Assembly (NCBI GenBank): GCA_027314685.1
Contig: DAHVAI010000406.1
Location: 3,152 to 67,151, forward strand
Length of the DNA: 64,000 nt
Direction: 5' to 3'
Source of the DNA: Nitrososphaerota archaeon
GTDB taxonomy: Archaea > Thermoproteota > Nitrososphaeria > Nitrososphaerales > CADDZS01
In this document: positions 34,493 to 43,145 of the stretch, one piece after another
How positions within the stretch are numbered: position 1 is the stretch's first letter
Layout of the letters: every line of letters begins with the position of its first letter
Translations under genes and position numbers: made by a program
The notes under the pieces: generated by a model
What the model saw: the letters and a program-made list of their open reading frames with translations, nothing else
The model's database searches: none
What the model was told of the DNA's origin: nothing

Positions 34493-34933
34493 TCAATTTC
34501 TGAGAGGATTTACGACCTTAATCCATGGAATTTTGGCAAAATCACGTTCATTCTCTGTGTAGATAGTTCTTACTTTAGCATCTCGCATGGTTTCCGCAAT
34601 GAGCAGATCCCAAAACGAAGTATTGATGGTCTCGATATCGATTAGAGCTCTCTTGATAGTCAAGTGAGTGTAGTTTAATTTGGTCCACTTTGAAGAATCG
34701 ATAAATCCGTTCACTATTACACCTGCATTCTCCTCGGAAAGTGGACTCTTTGCATGTCTTGTCAATACTGCGAACAGCTCGGCAAGTACTTGATTAGACA
34801 CAAGGCATGCATTTTCACCCTGAAACCCAGCCTTCACCAGCGTCCCACATTTCTCCTTCCGTCGTGGGTCGCTCTCGTCAAATGCATATGCTAGTATGTT
34901 TGCGTCGAAGAATACGTCCTCGCTACCTTTCAT
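34493..34933 (-). CDS. PIN-domain toxin (VapC-like)
   Basis: About 146 residues from ATG 34933 (or 149 from 34942). V-F-F-D-A-N-I-L-A-Y-A-F carries the first catalytic aspartate; V-S-N-Q-V-L-A-E-L-F the glutamate; S-F-W-D-L-L-I-A-E-T the third acidic site; and Y-T-E-N-E-R-D-F the last. This is a complete PIN nuclease, expected to cleave RNA, often tRNA. Its start overlaps the 3' end of the ribbon-helix-helix gene, the standard antitoxin-first layout with translational coupling. Confidence 0.87.
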   Translation of the reverse strand: MKGSEDVFFDANILAYAFDESDPRRKEKCGTLVKAGFQGENACLVSNQVLAELFAVLTRHAKSPLSEENAGVIVNGFIDSSKWTKLNYTHLTIKRALIDIETINTSFWDLLIAETMRDAKVRTIYTENERDFAKIPWIKVVNPLRN

Positions 34934-35168
34934 GAAGTTCATCTCTCGATCTATATCTTGTAACACCTATGTCGAGTCCTTCCTCAAGTAAACGGAGGGT
35001 CGCTACAACGTTGTCGGTCTGCTCTTTTTCTCTTGTCCAGACCCTCATTGCGTCGGTCAGAGCCTTGCCGAGGTAACCTTTCTTTTTGCCGAGAACTGTC
35101 TTTGCAGTTCTCCTAAACTTCTCCTCAACTTCTGAGTCGACGCTAACAGTTATCGTCTTGCTGACCAT
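34923..35168 (-). CDS. Antitoxin, ribbon-helix-helix type
   Basis: 81 residues. The N-terminal strand T-I-T-V-S-V-D-S-E-V-E-E-K-F and the following helices with K-K-G-Y-L-G-K-A-L-T-D-A-M-R-V-W have the layout of a ribbon-helix-helix DNA-binding domain; the C-terminal tail (T-L-R-L-L-E-E-G-L-D-I-G) would wrap the PIN toxin. It overlaps the toxin start. Self-repression of the pair is expected from the family. An A+T-rich promoter lies just upstream (35170-35210). Confidence 0.82.
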   Translation of the reverse strand: MVSKTITVSVDSEVEEKFRRTAKTVLGKKKGYLGKALTDAMRVWTREKEQTDNVVATLRLLEEGLDIGVTRYRSRDELHER

Positions 35169-35299
35169 AAGATCTATTTAGATAATAAATCATTTAAATA
35201 TTTGACCTTCTAAATATTCCAATGACACTGACTTAAATCGAGCCTGACTATTCATTTTTCCTTTAGTTTTAAGCTCGCTTTACGCGTACCGAAAAACCC

Positions 35300-35821
35300 T
35301 TAGGAGAGAGCAAGTTTGCTTGTGGAATCACTACCGCGCTCTCCCTGATACTGACCCGAATATTGCGATGAAAATTCTCTATCTGATTTTATAATTACCA
35401 ATTGCCCGATCCTTGCAAATCTCTGAACCCGCGCGGGCCTGTGGCAGACGAGCATCACTTTTGGCTGACCAGAATATCCTGGATCGAAGAGAGCAGTTCT
35501 TACATCAAGTCCGTTTCTCAGTAACGTAGACCTAGGAAGAAGTATGCCGATCGCGTCTTTGGGAATAGTCGTAATTTCATTCAGTGTGACGAAATACGCT
35601 CCAGGACCGTTGAGCTCGTAGAAATCACCTGCTAGCGGCAATTCTTTCAGTATCGAATTTTCACCCTTGGATACACCCAAGGTAATCTGATTATCAGGAA
35701 ATGAGTGAATCGTGTTTACAGAAACATCATAACCTGCGGGTTGCTCTTGAGTTCCAGAATCCGCGTTAACTACTCGTTTTATCAGAGTTGAGATCTCTTG
35801 TCCAGAGAGAATGCTAGGCAA
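35300..35821 (-). CDS. dUTPase/dCTP deaminase-fold protein
   Basis: 173 residues. Motifs of the trimeric dUTPase superfamily appear in order: G-Y-D-V-S-V near 30, I-L-L-P-R-S-T-L-L-R-N-G-L (motif with Ser), T-A-L-F-D-P-G-Y-S-G, F-A-R-I-G-Q-L-V and C-terminal Y-Q-G-E-R-G. It therefore hydrolyses dUTP, or deaminates dCTP, to protect DNA from uracil. The separating residues are not decisive by eye, though the length and Y-S-G loop suit dCTP deaminase-like archaeal dUTPases. Start ATG. Confidence 0.85.
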   Translation of the reverse strand: MPSILSGQEISTLIKRVVNADSGTQEQPAGYDVSVNTIHSFPDNQITLGVSKGENSILKELPLAGDFYELNGPGAYFVTLNEITTIPKDAIGILLPRSTLLRNGLDVRTALFDPGYSGQPKVMLVCHRPARVQRFARIGQLVIIKSDREFSSQYSGQYQGERGSDSTSKLALS

Positions 35822-35875
35822 GTTAGAGAAACGCGTCAGGAAAACTAGCGAATAAGCGTTTCATCGAGTAGTGGT

Positions 35876-36244
35876 TTATCGTTTGCGTTCCGACATCAAG
35901 CGGTATACTTCAGGAATCGCATAAGCGAACCCAACATGGATACAATCTTTTCGCTCATCCAACATACAGATCAGATCTTTGCCATGCACCTGAACCTCGA
36001 CTATCCTACCAATCTTATTGTCCTTTACCATGATTGAGTTACCTTCAAGGCCAATTTTTTCCATGAAAGGAGCAGAGAGAGATAGATTCTCATCCGCCTC
36101 TACTTGTTCTATTATGAGGTCATTAACATACTTCGAGAAGCTCTTAGCAAGTTTCTCAGACTTTACCTTCTGGTTGTACCTCTGTCTTGCCTTATCGTGG
36201 GCAAGCTGAGTAATAGTAACTACGCTGAACCCTTCTTTGGGCAT
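35876..36244 (-). CDS. Hypothetical protein, possible RHH-like N-terminus
   Basis: 122 residues, ATG start. The N-terminal half (V-V-T-I-T-Q-L-A-H-D-K-A followed by a long basic helix ending K-Y-V-N-D-L-I-I-E-Q-V-E-A-D) is reminiscent of a DNA-binding ribbon-helix-helix domain. The second half is a small strand-rich unit (G-R-I-V-E-V-Q-V-H-G-K-D-L-I-C-M-L-D) ending in C-I-H-V-G-F-A-Y-A-I-P. It may be a transcription factor. Family not recognised. Confidence 0.55.
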   Translation of the reverse strand: MPKEGFSVVTITQLAHDKARQRYNQKVKSEKLAKSFSKYVNDLIIEQVEADENLSLSAPFMEKIGLEGNSIMVKDNKIGRIVEVQVHGKDLICMLDERKDCIHVGFAYAIPEVYRLMSERKR

Positions 36245-36333
36245 ATTCAGTCACTTACAGTAAAGTTACAGGACAACTTATAGGTTTTTCGGTCTATCTG
36301 CTGTATCGAATTAGGTGAACATGTCTTCTTGGT

Positions 36334-36669
36334 TTAGTTTCTTTTTCTTTCCACAACCAGGGTGCATTTCGTAGCAAGAGCTGCGATGACACCTAATGCG
36401 GCCAGCCAAGGAGCTAGCAAGGCACCAACCACTCCGGCGGTTACTGGAATCTCTAGAAAAGTCTGCCCTTTGTCATCCTTAACGATGATTTTTGATACAT
36501 TTCCTTCATGAACAAGTTCCCTGACCTTTCTGGTCAGGTCGTCTGCTGAAACAGAGAATTCTTCGGTTGTGGTTTTTCCTACCTGCATTCCACATTCATG
36601 GCAAAATTTTGCGTTCTCGACTAGTTGTTTGCCACATCTTGAACAATATTGCATTGTACTTTTATCCAT
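36334..36669 (-). CDS. Zinc ribbon plus DUF4342 protein
   Basis: 111 residues. A zinc ribbon (C-S-R-C and C-H-E-C) is followed by V-R-E-L-V-H-E-G-N-V-S-K-I-I-V-K-D and T-F-L-E-I-P-V-T-A-G-V-V-G-A-L-L-A-P-W, the DUF4342 signature with one hydrophobic hairpin or TM segment, and an ending C-T-L-V-V-E-R. ATG at 36669; a second ATG six codons in is also possible. DUF4342 function is unknown. Confidence 0.82.
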   Translation of the reverse strand: MDKSTMQYCSRCGKQLVENAKFCHECGMQVGKTTTEEFSVSADDLTRKVRELVHEGNVSKIIVKDDKGQTFLEIPVTAGVVGALLAPWLAALGVIAALATKCTLVVERKRN

Positions 36670-36777
36670 CCCAAAAAGTGAGAACTATGTTCTCACTTAT
36701 AAGAGCCAATTACGATTATCAAAAAGAGAATATGTTTTCTGAAGACAGCAGTTGATGAAACTTGATGAGATTAAGTT

Positions 36778-37383
36778 TCAGAATATTTTACTAGAGCGTC
36801 CCTCGCTCATCTGATGAAGATGGTCTGCGCACTTTGAATCCTCAGTGTTCTGAGTAGCAAATATCACATCAATTTTGCTGTTCTTGGTATATTCTCGGTA
36901 CGCGTTGATAAACTCAATCCTATTATCTATGTTACCAAAAGCTTCGTCAACGAGTATTGCCCTAGGAGCCGCCAGCAAAGCAGTCGCTAGGGATACGCGC
37001 TCTCTCATTCCTACGCTGAGTCTTGAAACCGTTCCCTGGAAATTGATCCCAAATATCTTCTTGACTTCAACCAGAGTATCATCCTTCACGATCTTTCCCC
37101 GAAGTTTTGCCCCCCAGAGAAGATGCTTTTCCACCGAAAAACTTGGTAGAAAAGAATCCGGGGCAACAAGAACAACCTCTTTTAGCTCTTGCGGTAGATT
37201 TGTTATCGATTCAGAGCCAATCTTAACGTGTCCTTCGTCGGGCTTATAGATACCAGCGATCACGTTGAGAAGAGAGCTCTTGCCTGAACCATTCTTTCCC
37301 ATCAGGCAGATGAAGCCTTCGTCATTTAGTTCAGAGTCTAGAAGAAAATCCCCCAATCTTTTCTTGACTTTGGCTTCTATCAA
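36778..37383 (-). CDS. ABC-transporter ATP-binding protein, short, ModC/WtpC-like
   Basis: 201 residues, short for an ABC ATPase. Walker A is G-K-N-G-S-G-K-S-S (about 29-37), the signature is L-S-V-G-M-R-E-R-V-S-L-A, Walker B is A-I-L-V-D-E-A-F-G, and the switch region is A-T-Q-N-T rather than histidine. There is no C-terminal regulatory domain. The adjacent divergent gene is a Tfx-type regulator, which in some archaea sits with molybdate/tungstate transport genes, so a role in oxyanion import is a fair guess, but no permease or binding protein is next to it. Missing switch histidine is notable. Confidence 0.75.
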   Translation of the reverse strand: MIEAKVKKRLGDFLLDSELNDEGFICLMGKNGSGKSSLLNVIAGIYKPDEGHVKIGSESITNLPQELKEVVLVAPDSFLPSFSVEKHLLWGAKLRGKIVKDDTLVEVKKIFGINFQGTVSRLSVGMRERVSLATALLAAPRAILVDEAFGNIDNRIEFINAYREYTKNSKIDVIFATQNTEDSKCADHLHQMSEGRSSKIF

Positions 37384-37558
37384 TTGCTGCGCCTAATGTA
37401 CGGTCAATGTTTGTTTTTCTCTTATAGGATTTGCTAACATCGAAAGATTTCTGTCGGTAACTGCAACCAATTCCGGTTGCATCCTCCTTATTAGTTACCT
37501 GCCAGTTCGTTAGAACAATACTTTTCTGCATGTCTCCACGATATTCCTCCTGCGGGCA

Positions 37559-37966
37559 TTGAAGAGCGGCCTATTCAACCAAAAGCAACTCAAGATATTG
37601 AGATACCGCGCCAGAGGATTCACACAATCAGAAACTGCAAAGGAACTCAGTACTACTAGAGCCAACATCTCAATGATTGAGTGGCGTGCGAGGAAGAAGC
37701 TTGAAAAGGCGCGTGAGACAATTGAAGCCTACGAAGCGCTACAATCTTCGCACAAGCTAGTGGTCAGCAAGGGAACAAAGTTAGCCGAGATTCCATTGCT
37801 CGTCCTGCACGAGGGAGACAAGCACCATGTTCATATCAAAAGCGATATTATTGATATCGTCCGCTTGGTTAGAGCAGCAAAACCCTCGGCCGTAAAGGAC
37901 GGCAAAACCATTCGCCCCATTGTTTTCACTATAAACGAGCGAGGTAAGCTTCTGGTTTCCGGTTAG
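37559..37966 (+). CDS. Tfx-family DNA-binding protein
   Basis: 135 residues from a TTG start. The helix-turn-helix (about 8-45) reads L-K-I-L-R-Y-R-A-R-G-F-T-Q-S-E-T-A-K-E-L and S-T-T-R-A-N-I-S-M-I-E-W-R-A, the typical Tfx/sigma-70 region-4-like DNA-binding unit. The C-terminal ligand-binding part follows (V-V-S-K-G-T-K-L-A-E-I-P and V-H-I-K-S-D-I-I-D). In methanogens Tfx binds the fmdECB promoter, a molybdenum enzyme operon. Here it is divergent from an ABC ATPase gene with 175 bases between, suggesting regulation of that gene and of itself. Confidence 0.82.
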   Translation: MKSGLFNQKQLKILRYRARGFTQSETAKELSTTRANISMIEWRARKKLEKARETIEAYEALQSSHKLVVSKGTKLAEIPLLVLHEGDKHHVHIKSDIIDIVRLVRAAKPSAVKDGKTIRPIVFTINERGKLLVSG

Positions 37967-38304
37967 GATTTGCTCCAGCGCTTTGACCAATCTGCAAACT
38001 TGCTAAGCAGGTTAGCAAGGTCTTCTCCCTTTGGGGTTAGTGAATACTGCACCCTCGGTGGCGTGTCAGGAATCACCTTTCTCTGGATGATCTTGTTCTT
38101 CTCAAGTTCGGTCAGGCGTTCAGAGAGGCTCGTCGCGCTTATTCCTTCAATTCTCCTCTTTAACTCGTTGAACCGTGCAGGTTGGGAGAGACCGAGCGCG
38201 TGTATCACCGGAAACGTCCACACCTTCGTCATTTCGTTCCACTGATTATGTATGATTGTGCACTCGTCAATCGTTTCTTGGTCAAGCCGTTGTGAGGTGC
38301 TCAA
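37963..38304 (-). CDS. HxlR-type winged-helix regulator
   Basis: 113 residues. The sequence W-T-F-P-V-I-H-A-L followed by F-N-E-L-K-R-R-I-E-G-I-S-A-T-S-L-S-E-R-L-T-E-L and Y-S-L-T-P-K-G-E-D-L is the HxlR winged helix. A cysteine at position 15 sits where redox-sensing members have theirs. It probably acts as a dimeric repressor. The stop overlaps the tail of the tfx-like gene by four bases (convergent). Targets unknown; the adjacent upstream gene is the broken protease. Confidence 0.88.
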   Translation of the reverse strand: MSTSQRLDQETIDECTIIHNQWNEMTKVWTFPVIHALGLSQPARFNELKRRIEGISATSLSERLTELEKNKIIQRKVIPDTPPRVQYSLTPKGEDLANLLSKFADWSKRWSKS

Positions 38305-38384
38305 GTTGTCCTAACCTACGTAGAATTCTATCACTACCAAGTATATATCCTTGACCGCACTATGAAACTGTTTAGGAAAATTTC

Positions 38385-39353
38385 ATGATAAGTGCAATTG
38401 AACTGCAAGATCAACTTGTTTCATCTAGAGAAGCTGGACAAGCGTCATGAGCATAGACACTACCAAGCTCAGAAACTTCAGGTTCGGCGTCATGACGCTT
38501 GAGGGTCAGGGTTCCGGCATCGTTATCGATCCGCGTGGTTATGTGGTCACCAACAATCACGTAGTAGATGGTAGTCAGAGCGTCATAGTACACCTGGGAG
38601 ACGGCAGTAGTTACGACGGCCGTGTTATCGGTAATGATCCAGCAACCGATATTGCTTTGATTAAGGTCAGGAGTTTTAAGCTTTCTCACTTCGGCTAATC
38701 TTGGAGATTCTGACCATCTCAAAGTAGGGCAATTTACGCTCGCGATAGGTAACGCGCCGGGCCTTCCAGTAGGTTTGACCGCATCAGTGGGAGTAATTGG
38801 CGCACTCGCTCGTCCACTTCCGTGGGCTGAGTTCATATTTAAGGGTCTGATCCAGACTGATGCCGCAATCAATCCTGGTAATTCAGGCGGACCACTTGCA
38901 GACATCAACGGCAATAGCATCGGCATAAACACTGCAATGGTCCCCAACGCCCAAGGTGTAGGATTCGCAATCCCCATCAACGCAGTAAAGAGGGTTGTCG
39001 ACCAGTTATTTACCAGTGGGCGAGTCATAAGACCTTGGCTGGGCATCTCAGGAGTGAACTTTACAACGGAGGTTGCCAGACGCTACAACATACGTGAGCA
39101 GAGCGGTGTCTTGATTGTTGACCTGATCCGAGGCGGCCCGAGTTTCGAGAGCGGTCTAAGTTCAGGTGACGTGATTTTCCGCGTTGGCGACGAGGAAATC
39201 AAGCATATGAAAGGTCTGCTTCTTTCGCTGTCAAAGCTTGGGGTTGGAAGCATAGTGCAGATAGAATATAGCCGCTCCGGGATGAAAAAGGCAACCGCGT
39301 TGAGGTTTTTGGAGGTTCCACCAAAGCTTCAAAGCTGCCAAACACAGATTTGA
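38385..39353 (+). pseudogene. HtrA/DegP-like serine protease with two frameshifts
   Basis: Read in three pieces. The ATG at 38385 gives M-I-S-A-I-E-L-Q-D-Q-L and then a stop near 38444; the frame changes and continues with S-I-D-T-T-K-L, G-Y-V-V-T-N-N-H-V-V-D-G (catalytic His) and A-T-D-I-A-L-I-K (Asp). A second shift near 38670-38690 leads to A-N-L-G-D-S-D-H-L-K-V-G-Q and I-N-P-G-N-S-G-G-P-L (Ser), then a PDZ domain to the stop at 39353. All catalytic parts survive, so decay is recent or the shifts are assembly errors. Function of the intact enzyme: envelope protease. Confidence 0.8.
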
Positions 39354-39418
39354 CGGGTGTCTTGGGTCTTCTCTTCCATCAAGTTTAATTCGCCCGGTTC
39401 CAGTATGTTTTGCACGAG

Positions 39419-39892
39419 ATGTCATTAATAGGTCAACTCCCGCTCGCCGCGGTGAGGTTACAAACAAAAGACGTAGAAGCCAGCAAGCACTTTTACAAGG
39501 ACATTATTGGGATAAAATCAATCGAAGAGAACGAGGAAAAGTCAAAGAGCAAAAGTGCTCACTTTGACCTTGGCAACATCAGATTAACGCTCACACAAGC
39601 ATCAACATCTAAAGAGATCGAAGTGCCTCCTAGCCAGTTAGTATTTGTGGTCGAAAACTCGATAGAAGCGGTTCATTCAGACCTTGGGAAACGCGGCGTA
39701 AAGTTCAAGGCAAAGAAGATCTCCGAAGATACCACTGGAAAGAGTATCTCCTTTTCCGATCCTGACGGAAATGCAATCATCCTCTGGCAGCCACCAAAGA
39801 GAGACACCAAGAACTACAAGTCTGTAGAGCCAGTAGTCAGACACTACGAGCTCGTGGCAAGAGCACTTGCCGACTTGCGCGCCGAAGACTAA
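39419..39892 (+). CDS. VOC (glyoxalase-like) protein
   Basis: 157 residues from ATG 39419 (a TTG three codons upstream is an alternative). L-A-A-V-R-L-Q-T-K-D-V-E-A-S-K-H-F-Y opens the first module and I-S-F-S-D-P-D-G-N-A-I-I-L-W-Q closes the second, the standard VOC pattern. The tail of about 35 residues beyond the fold is polar. Activity unassigned. Single gene after the protease. Confidence 0.83.
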   Translation: MSLIGQLPLAAVRLQTKDVEASKHFYKDIIGIKSIEENEEKSKSKSAHFDLGNIRLTLTQASTSKEIEVPPSQLVFVVENSIEAVHSDLGKRGVKFKAKKISEDTTGKSISFSDPDGNAIILWQPPKRDTKNYKSVEPVVRHYELVARALADLRAED

Positions 39893-39999
39893 CACTAGAA
39901 ATATTCTCAGGACGCACTGAAGTTCTATTTGCCTATGAAGAAGATCTGATACTACTGGGCCTACCGTCTAATTTCCAAAGGCTCTTCATAAACGAAAAA

Positions 40000-41030
40000 A
40001 CAAATGATGAAAATAGAAGAACAAAACTACCCAAATAATGAAGGCCGATGATACTCCAATCAATGCGATTAATATCCCGCAAACCGCAATTGCAGTCCGC
40101 CTATGAAACTCAATAGTCCCTCTATTGCAAAGTACCTCCCCCTAATTTCAACGGGGACAAGATTTTGCGCTGAGGTCAGCCAGACGTTGTTGCCAAACCC
40201 CAACCCTAATCCAATTCCAAGTGCTGCAATTAGTGCAATCCGCGTCTGAGGGAATATCCCAGCAACGCAAGCAAGACACCACCAGCGGCTCCCCACGAAA
40301 AAATGTTGATTTTTCCTGAATATTCTAGAGTACTTGGCATCCGACCGGCAATAAAGGACCCAATCGTTGTTCCCGCTGTGAATACCGCCGTAATTGCCCC
40401 AAAGATAAAAGCCCCAGCCTTCAATGTTGAGGTCACATAAATCACAAGAAAGTACATCGGGATCCCAAACACGAAATTGAAGATAAGCGCCGACTGTGAA
40501 AGTTCCAGCAGACCAGGTTGAGTTAAGAGCCAGCTGAACCCTTTTCTTATCTCCCTGACCATATTGCGTTTTTGCCGTTCCCCTTGTGGTTGTACAGTTG
40601 CACTTTCAATCACTCCTCGAAATCAGTATACTAGGAAAGCGGAGAACAACGCGGCTAGTCCGTAACCCACTCTACTATACCCAATCGTCAAAGCGACGCC
40701 GACCAGAACTACAAAGGATCCTCCAATGGCCCCTGAGACTGAAATTACTGTAAGGAAAGTGAGCAATAGTAAGTATGCGACGCTTAAAGCATTTGATAGA
40801 AGAATGAGCATTCTCCGATTTGCCCGGTCGATTCAAACTCCAGCCGGAAGAGTGGCCGGAACTGTTGAAGCTGTGTTGGCTATGCCAACAATTGCAATGT
40901 TTATCGTAACCTGTGCAGTTGGGTGGACAGAAGAGTCGATCAACCAGAGCAAACCAAGATTTGCAATTTGGAATGCCGAGCGTGACGTGAGATACTTCCG
41001 AAATAGTCGAGGAAACTACGATTATCGAAG
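40000..41030 (-). pseudogene. Broken MFS transporter (MFS_3/EntS-like)
   Basis: Minus-strand fragments together form an MFS protein. From about 41020 the frame reads R-K-Y-L-T-S-R-S-A-F-Q-I-A-N through T-L-P-A-G-V, then TGA where tryptophan is expected, then I-D-R-A-N-R-R-M-L-I-L-L and four more hydrophobic segments to a stop at 40623. A frameshift leads to 40613-40230 (G-F-S-W-L-L-T-Q-P), another to 40296-40069 (G-F-G-N-N-V-W) and the last piece reads I-A-V-C-G-I-L-I-A-L-I-G. A nonsense mutation plus at least three shifts shows the gene is dead. The family exports siderophores or drugs. Confidence 0.82.
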
Positions 41031-41155
41031 ATTCCCCGATTTGAAATTGGGTTCACGTATAGACACAGCCGTAGAATTCTAACGCAGCGTTCATTTCGTT
41101 TCTAGTTTCCTGCCGTCTGCAAGGAAAATATCTGTTTGTTTAGCTTAGAGCGCTG

Positions 41156-42253
41156 CTAGTCTTCTCGCCACTTGAAGAATCTCACAGCTAGCACGAACAC
41201 TATCGCTGAGATAACGGAAAGCACTGCTACATCGAGTAAGGCAGCTGAGAAGTTGCCATATATCATGACGTTGTTTAGGCCCGCTATCAGATAGTATAGT
41301 GGAAGAACGTGCGCGAATGTCTGCAGATATCCAGGCATCAAACTGATTGGAAAGAATGTCCCAGAGAGAAACATCATAGGAAAAGTTATGATGTTTCCTA
41401 CTACGCCAGCAGATTCAACACTCTTTGTGACCGTACCAACAAGCATTCCTAACGCTACGAAGAACAGAGGTCCTAAGATCAAGAACGGAACTATCCATGC
41501 GTTGATCGCGACGTGGCCGCCAAAAGCATAAGTTCCGAACACCGTCATGAGAAGGAACGAGATGATCGACAGGATAACATACCATATCACCTTGGATGCA
41601 AGCCACTCTCCCTTTGTGAGCGGCGTTAGCGACAGCTGTTTGAAGAACTTTGACTTCTTGTACTCTGATGAAATGTTGACCATCGAGAACATCGGACTTG
41701 TGAGTATAGAGAAGCCGATTAATCCTGGTATCAAAAAGTCGATGTAAGAGTAATTGTTCGAAACTGTGTTTCGGGTCTCTAATCCCAAGATAGCTGTACC
41801 GTGCGCCCGTTGCAGGTTGAACGCGTTAACCAGCGCACCAACCACTTGCTGCACCACCTGACCAGAAGTATCTGACGGATTGCTGTAGACAGTTATGTTG
41901 ACCTGCTTTCCCGCTATAAAGTCTGAGGAAAAGTTCTGTGGGATTAACAGCCCTATAGCTCCCGAATGGTCCTTGAGATACTGTTGGAGGTTTTGTGTCT
42001 GTGGAATTAGTACCACTCTGGTTACGTTTGTGTCGTTCATGGTTTGCAGGAATGGTGTGCTTATAAAACCACCAGGATCCTGGTTCTGTGCATAAACATT
42101 GATCGGGCCGCTGCTACCTCCAGAGAAAATCGCACCGAATATGGCAATCAAAATAATAGGAAAAATCAGAGCGAAGAAAAAACCGGTCCTGTTTCTGAGG
42201 TACTCTCTCCTAAAGACTGAAAGATCTGCAAGGATTCTCTTTACGCTGACCAA
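41156..42253 (-). CDS. ABC-2-type transporter permease
   Basis: 365 residues. One TM helix at the N-terminus (about 23-44), a large extracytoplasmic domain (about 45-170) with N-x-T sites and the Q-N-F-S-S motif found in such loops, then five TM helices (about 175-360). The layout fits ABC-2 membrane proteins that export drugs, lipids or polysaccharide (YhgE/NatB/DrrB types). It starts 7 bases after the stop of the ATPase gene, so both make one transporter. Confidence 0.9.
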   Translation of the reverse strand: MVSVKRILADLSVFRREYLRNRTGFFFALIFPIILIAIFGAIFSGGSSGPINVYAQNQDPGGFISTPFLQTMNDTNVTRVVLIPQTQNLQQYLKDHSGAIGLLIPQNFSSDFIAGKQVNITVYSNPSDTSGQVVQQVVGALVNAFNLQRAHGTAILGLETRNTVSNNYSYIDFLIPGLIGFSILTSPMFSMVNISSEYKKSKFFKQLSLTPLTKGEWLASKVIWYVILSIISFLLMTVFGTYAFGGHVAINAWIVPFLILGPLFFVALGMLVGTVTKSVESAGVVGNIITFPMMFLSGTFFPISLMPGYLQTFAHVLPLYYLIAGLNNVMIYGNFSAALLDVAVLSVISAIVFVLAVRFFKWRED

Positions 42254-42260
42254 ATTCTCA

Positions 42261-43004
42261 TCATTCTTCCATTTTTGCGCCTACTAGTTTCACAAAAATA
42301 TCCTCTAGACTATCGCTCACGGCAACCATGCGCTTTGGTGAACCATACGTGTTGATCAGCTCTTCAGGACTGCCCGCGGCGATTATCTTCCCCTTTGTCA
42401 TTATGGCAACCCTGTCAGCCAAGAGTTCCGCTTCCTCGAGGTAATGCGTTGTAAGAAGAATGGTTCTTCCCTGCTTTTTGAGAGACCGTATGACATCCCA
42501 CATTGCGCGTCTTGCTTGTGGATCAAGTCCTGTTGTAGGCTCGTCCAGAAAGAGTAACTGTGGATCATTCACTAATGCGAGTGCGAGGCCCATTTTTTGC
42601 TTTTGTCCGCCCGAGAGATTTTCAAAAATCACGTGTTTTGAATCGGTCAGGATAACCTCTGAAAGAATCTTCTCCGGATCTGTTATGACATTGAATAGGC
42701 TCGTGTAGTACCTTATAGCCTCTATCGGCGTTGATTTATCAAAGAACCTGAATCCCTGTGGGATGACTCCGATTCTCTTGTGGAGTTGGTATCCGTCTTT
42801 CCAAGGGTCCATATCCATTATTTTCACCATGCCGGCGTCTAGCTTCCTAAGGCCTTCGAGTATCTCCACAGTTGTCGTTTTTCCCGCGCCGTTTGGGCCA
42901 AGCAACGAGAATATTTCTCCTTGCTCAACCTGAAACGATATGCCATCAACAGCACATAGGTTTCCGTATGACTTGTGGAGATCACTGACTTCTATTGCTG
43001 GCAT
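42261..43004 (-). CDS. ABC-2 transporter ATP-binding protein
   Basis: 247 residues. Walker A G-P-N-G-A-G-K-T-T (about 36-44), Q-loop in I-P-Q-G-F, signature L-S-G-G-Q-K-Q-K, Walker B L-L-F-L-D-E-P-T-T-G-L-D-P and switch L-T-T-H-Y are all present, as in DrrA/NatA-type ATPases. It drives the ABC-2 permease encoded directly downstream. Export of a drug or lipid is the family role. ATG start. Confidence 0.93.
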   Translation of the reverse strand: MPAIEVSDLHKSYGNLCAVDGISFQVEQGEIFSLLGPNGAGKTTTVEILEGLRKLDAGMVKIMDMDPWKDGYQLHKRIGVIPQGFRFFDKSTPIEAIRYYTSLFNVITDPEKILSEVILTDSKHVIFENLSGGQKQKMGLALALVNDPQLLFLDEPTTGLDPQARRAMWDVIRSLKKQGRTILLTTHYLEEAELLADRVAIMTKGKIIAAGSPEELINTYGSPKRMVAVSDSLEDIFVKLVGAKMEE

Positions 43005-43145
43005 AATCCTAGGCCAGATTTCTCAATATGTTGTTATCAAGGTTTCCTCGTTTTGTTAGAAAGGTTTTTCTCTGAACTATGGAGGCAGCGCTGAGCGCAG
43101 CAAGGGATAAAAAAGGAGAATGGAATTTTCGATTCCGTGATTTCC

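Noticed and set aside
37331..37531. Minus-strand frame upstream of the ABC ATPase gene
   Set aside because: No hydrophobic permease pattern and overlaps the ATPase start; treated as a shadow in the divergent promoter region.
40726..41082. Plus-strand frame of 118 codons
   Set aside because: It is the antisense of the N-terminal part of the broken MFS gene, which reads as a clear transporter on the minus strand.
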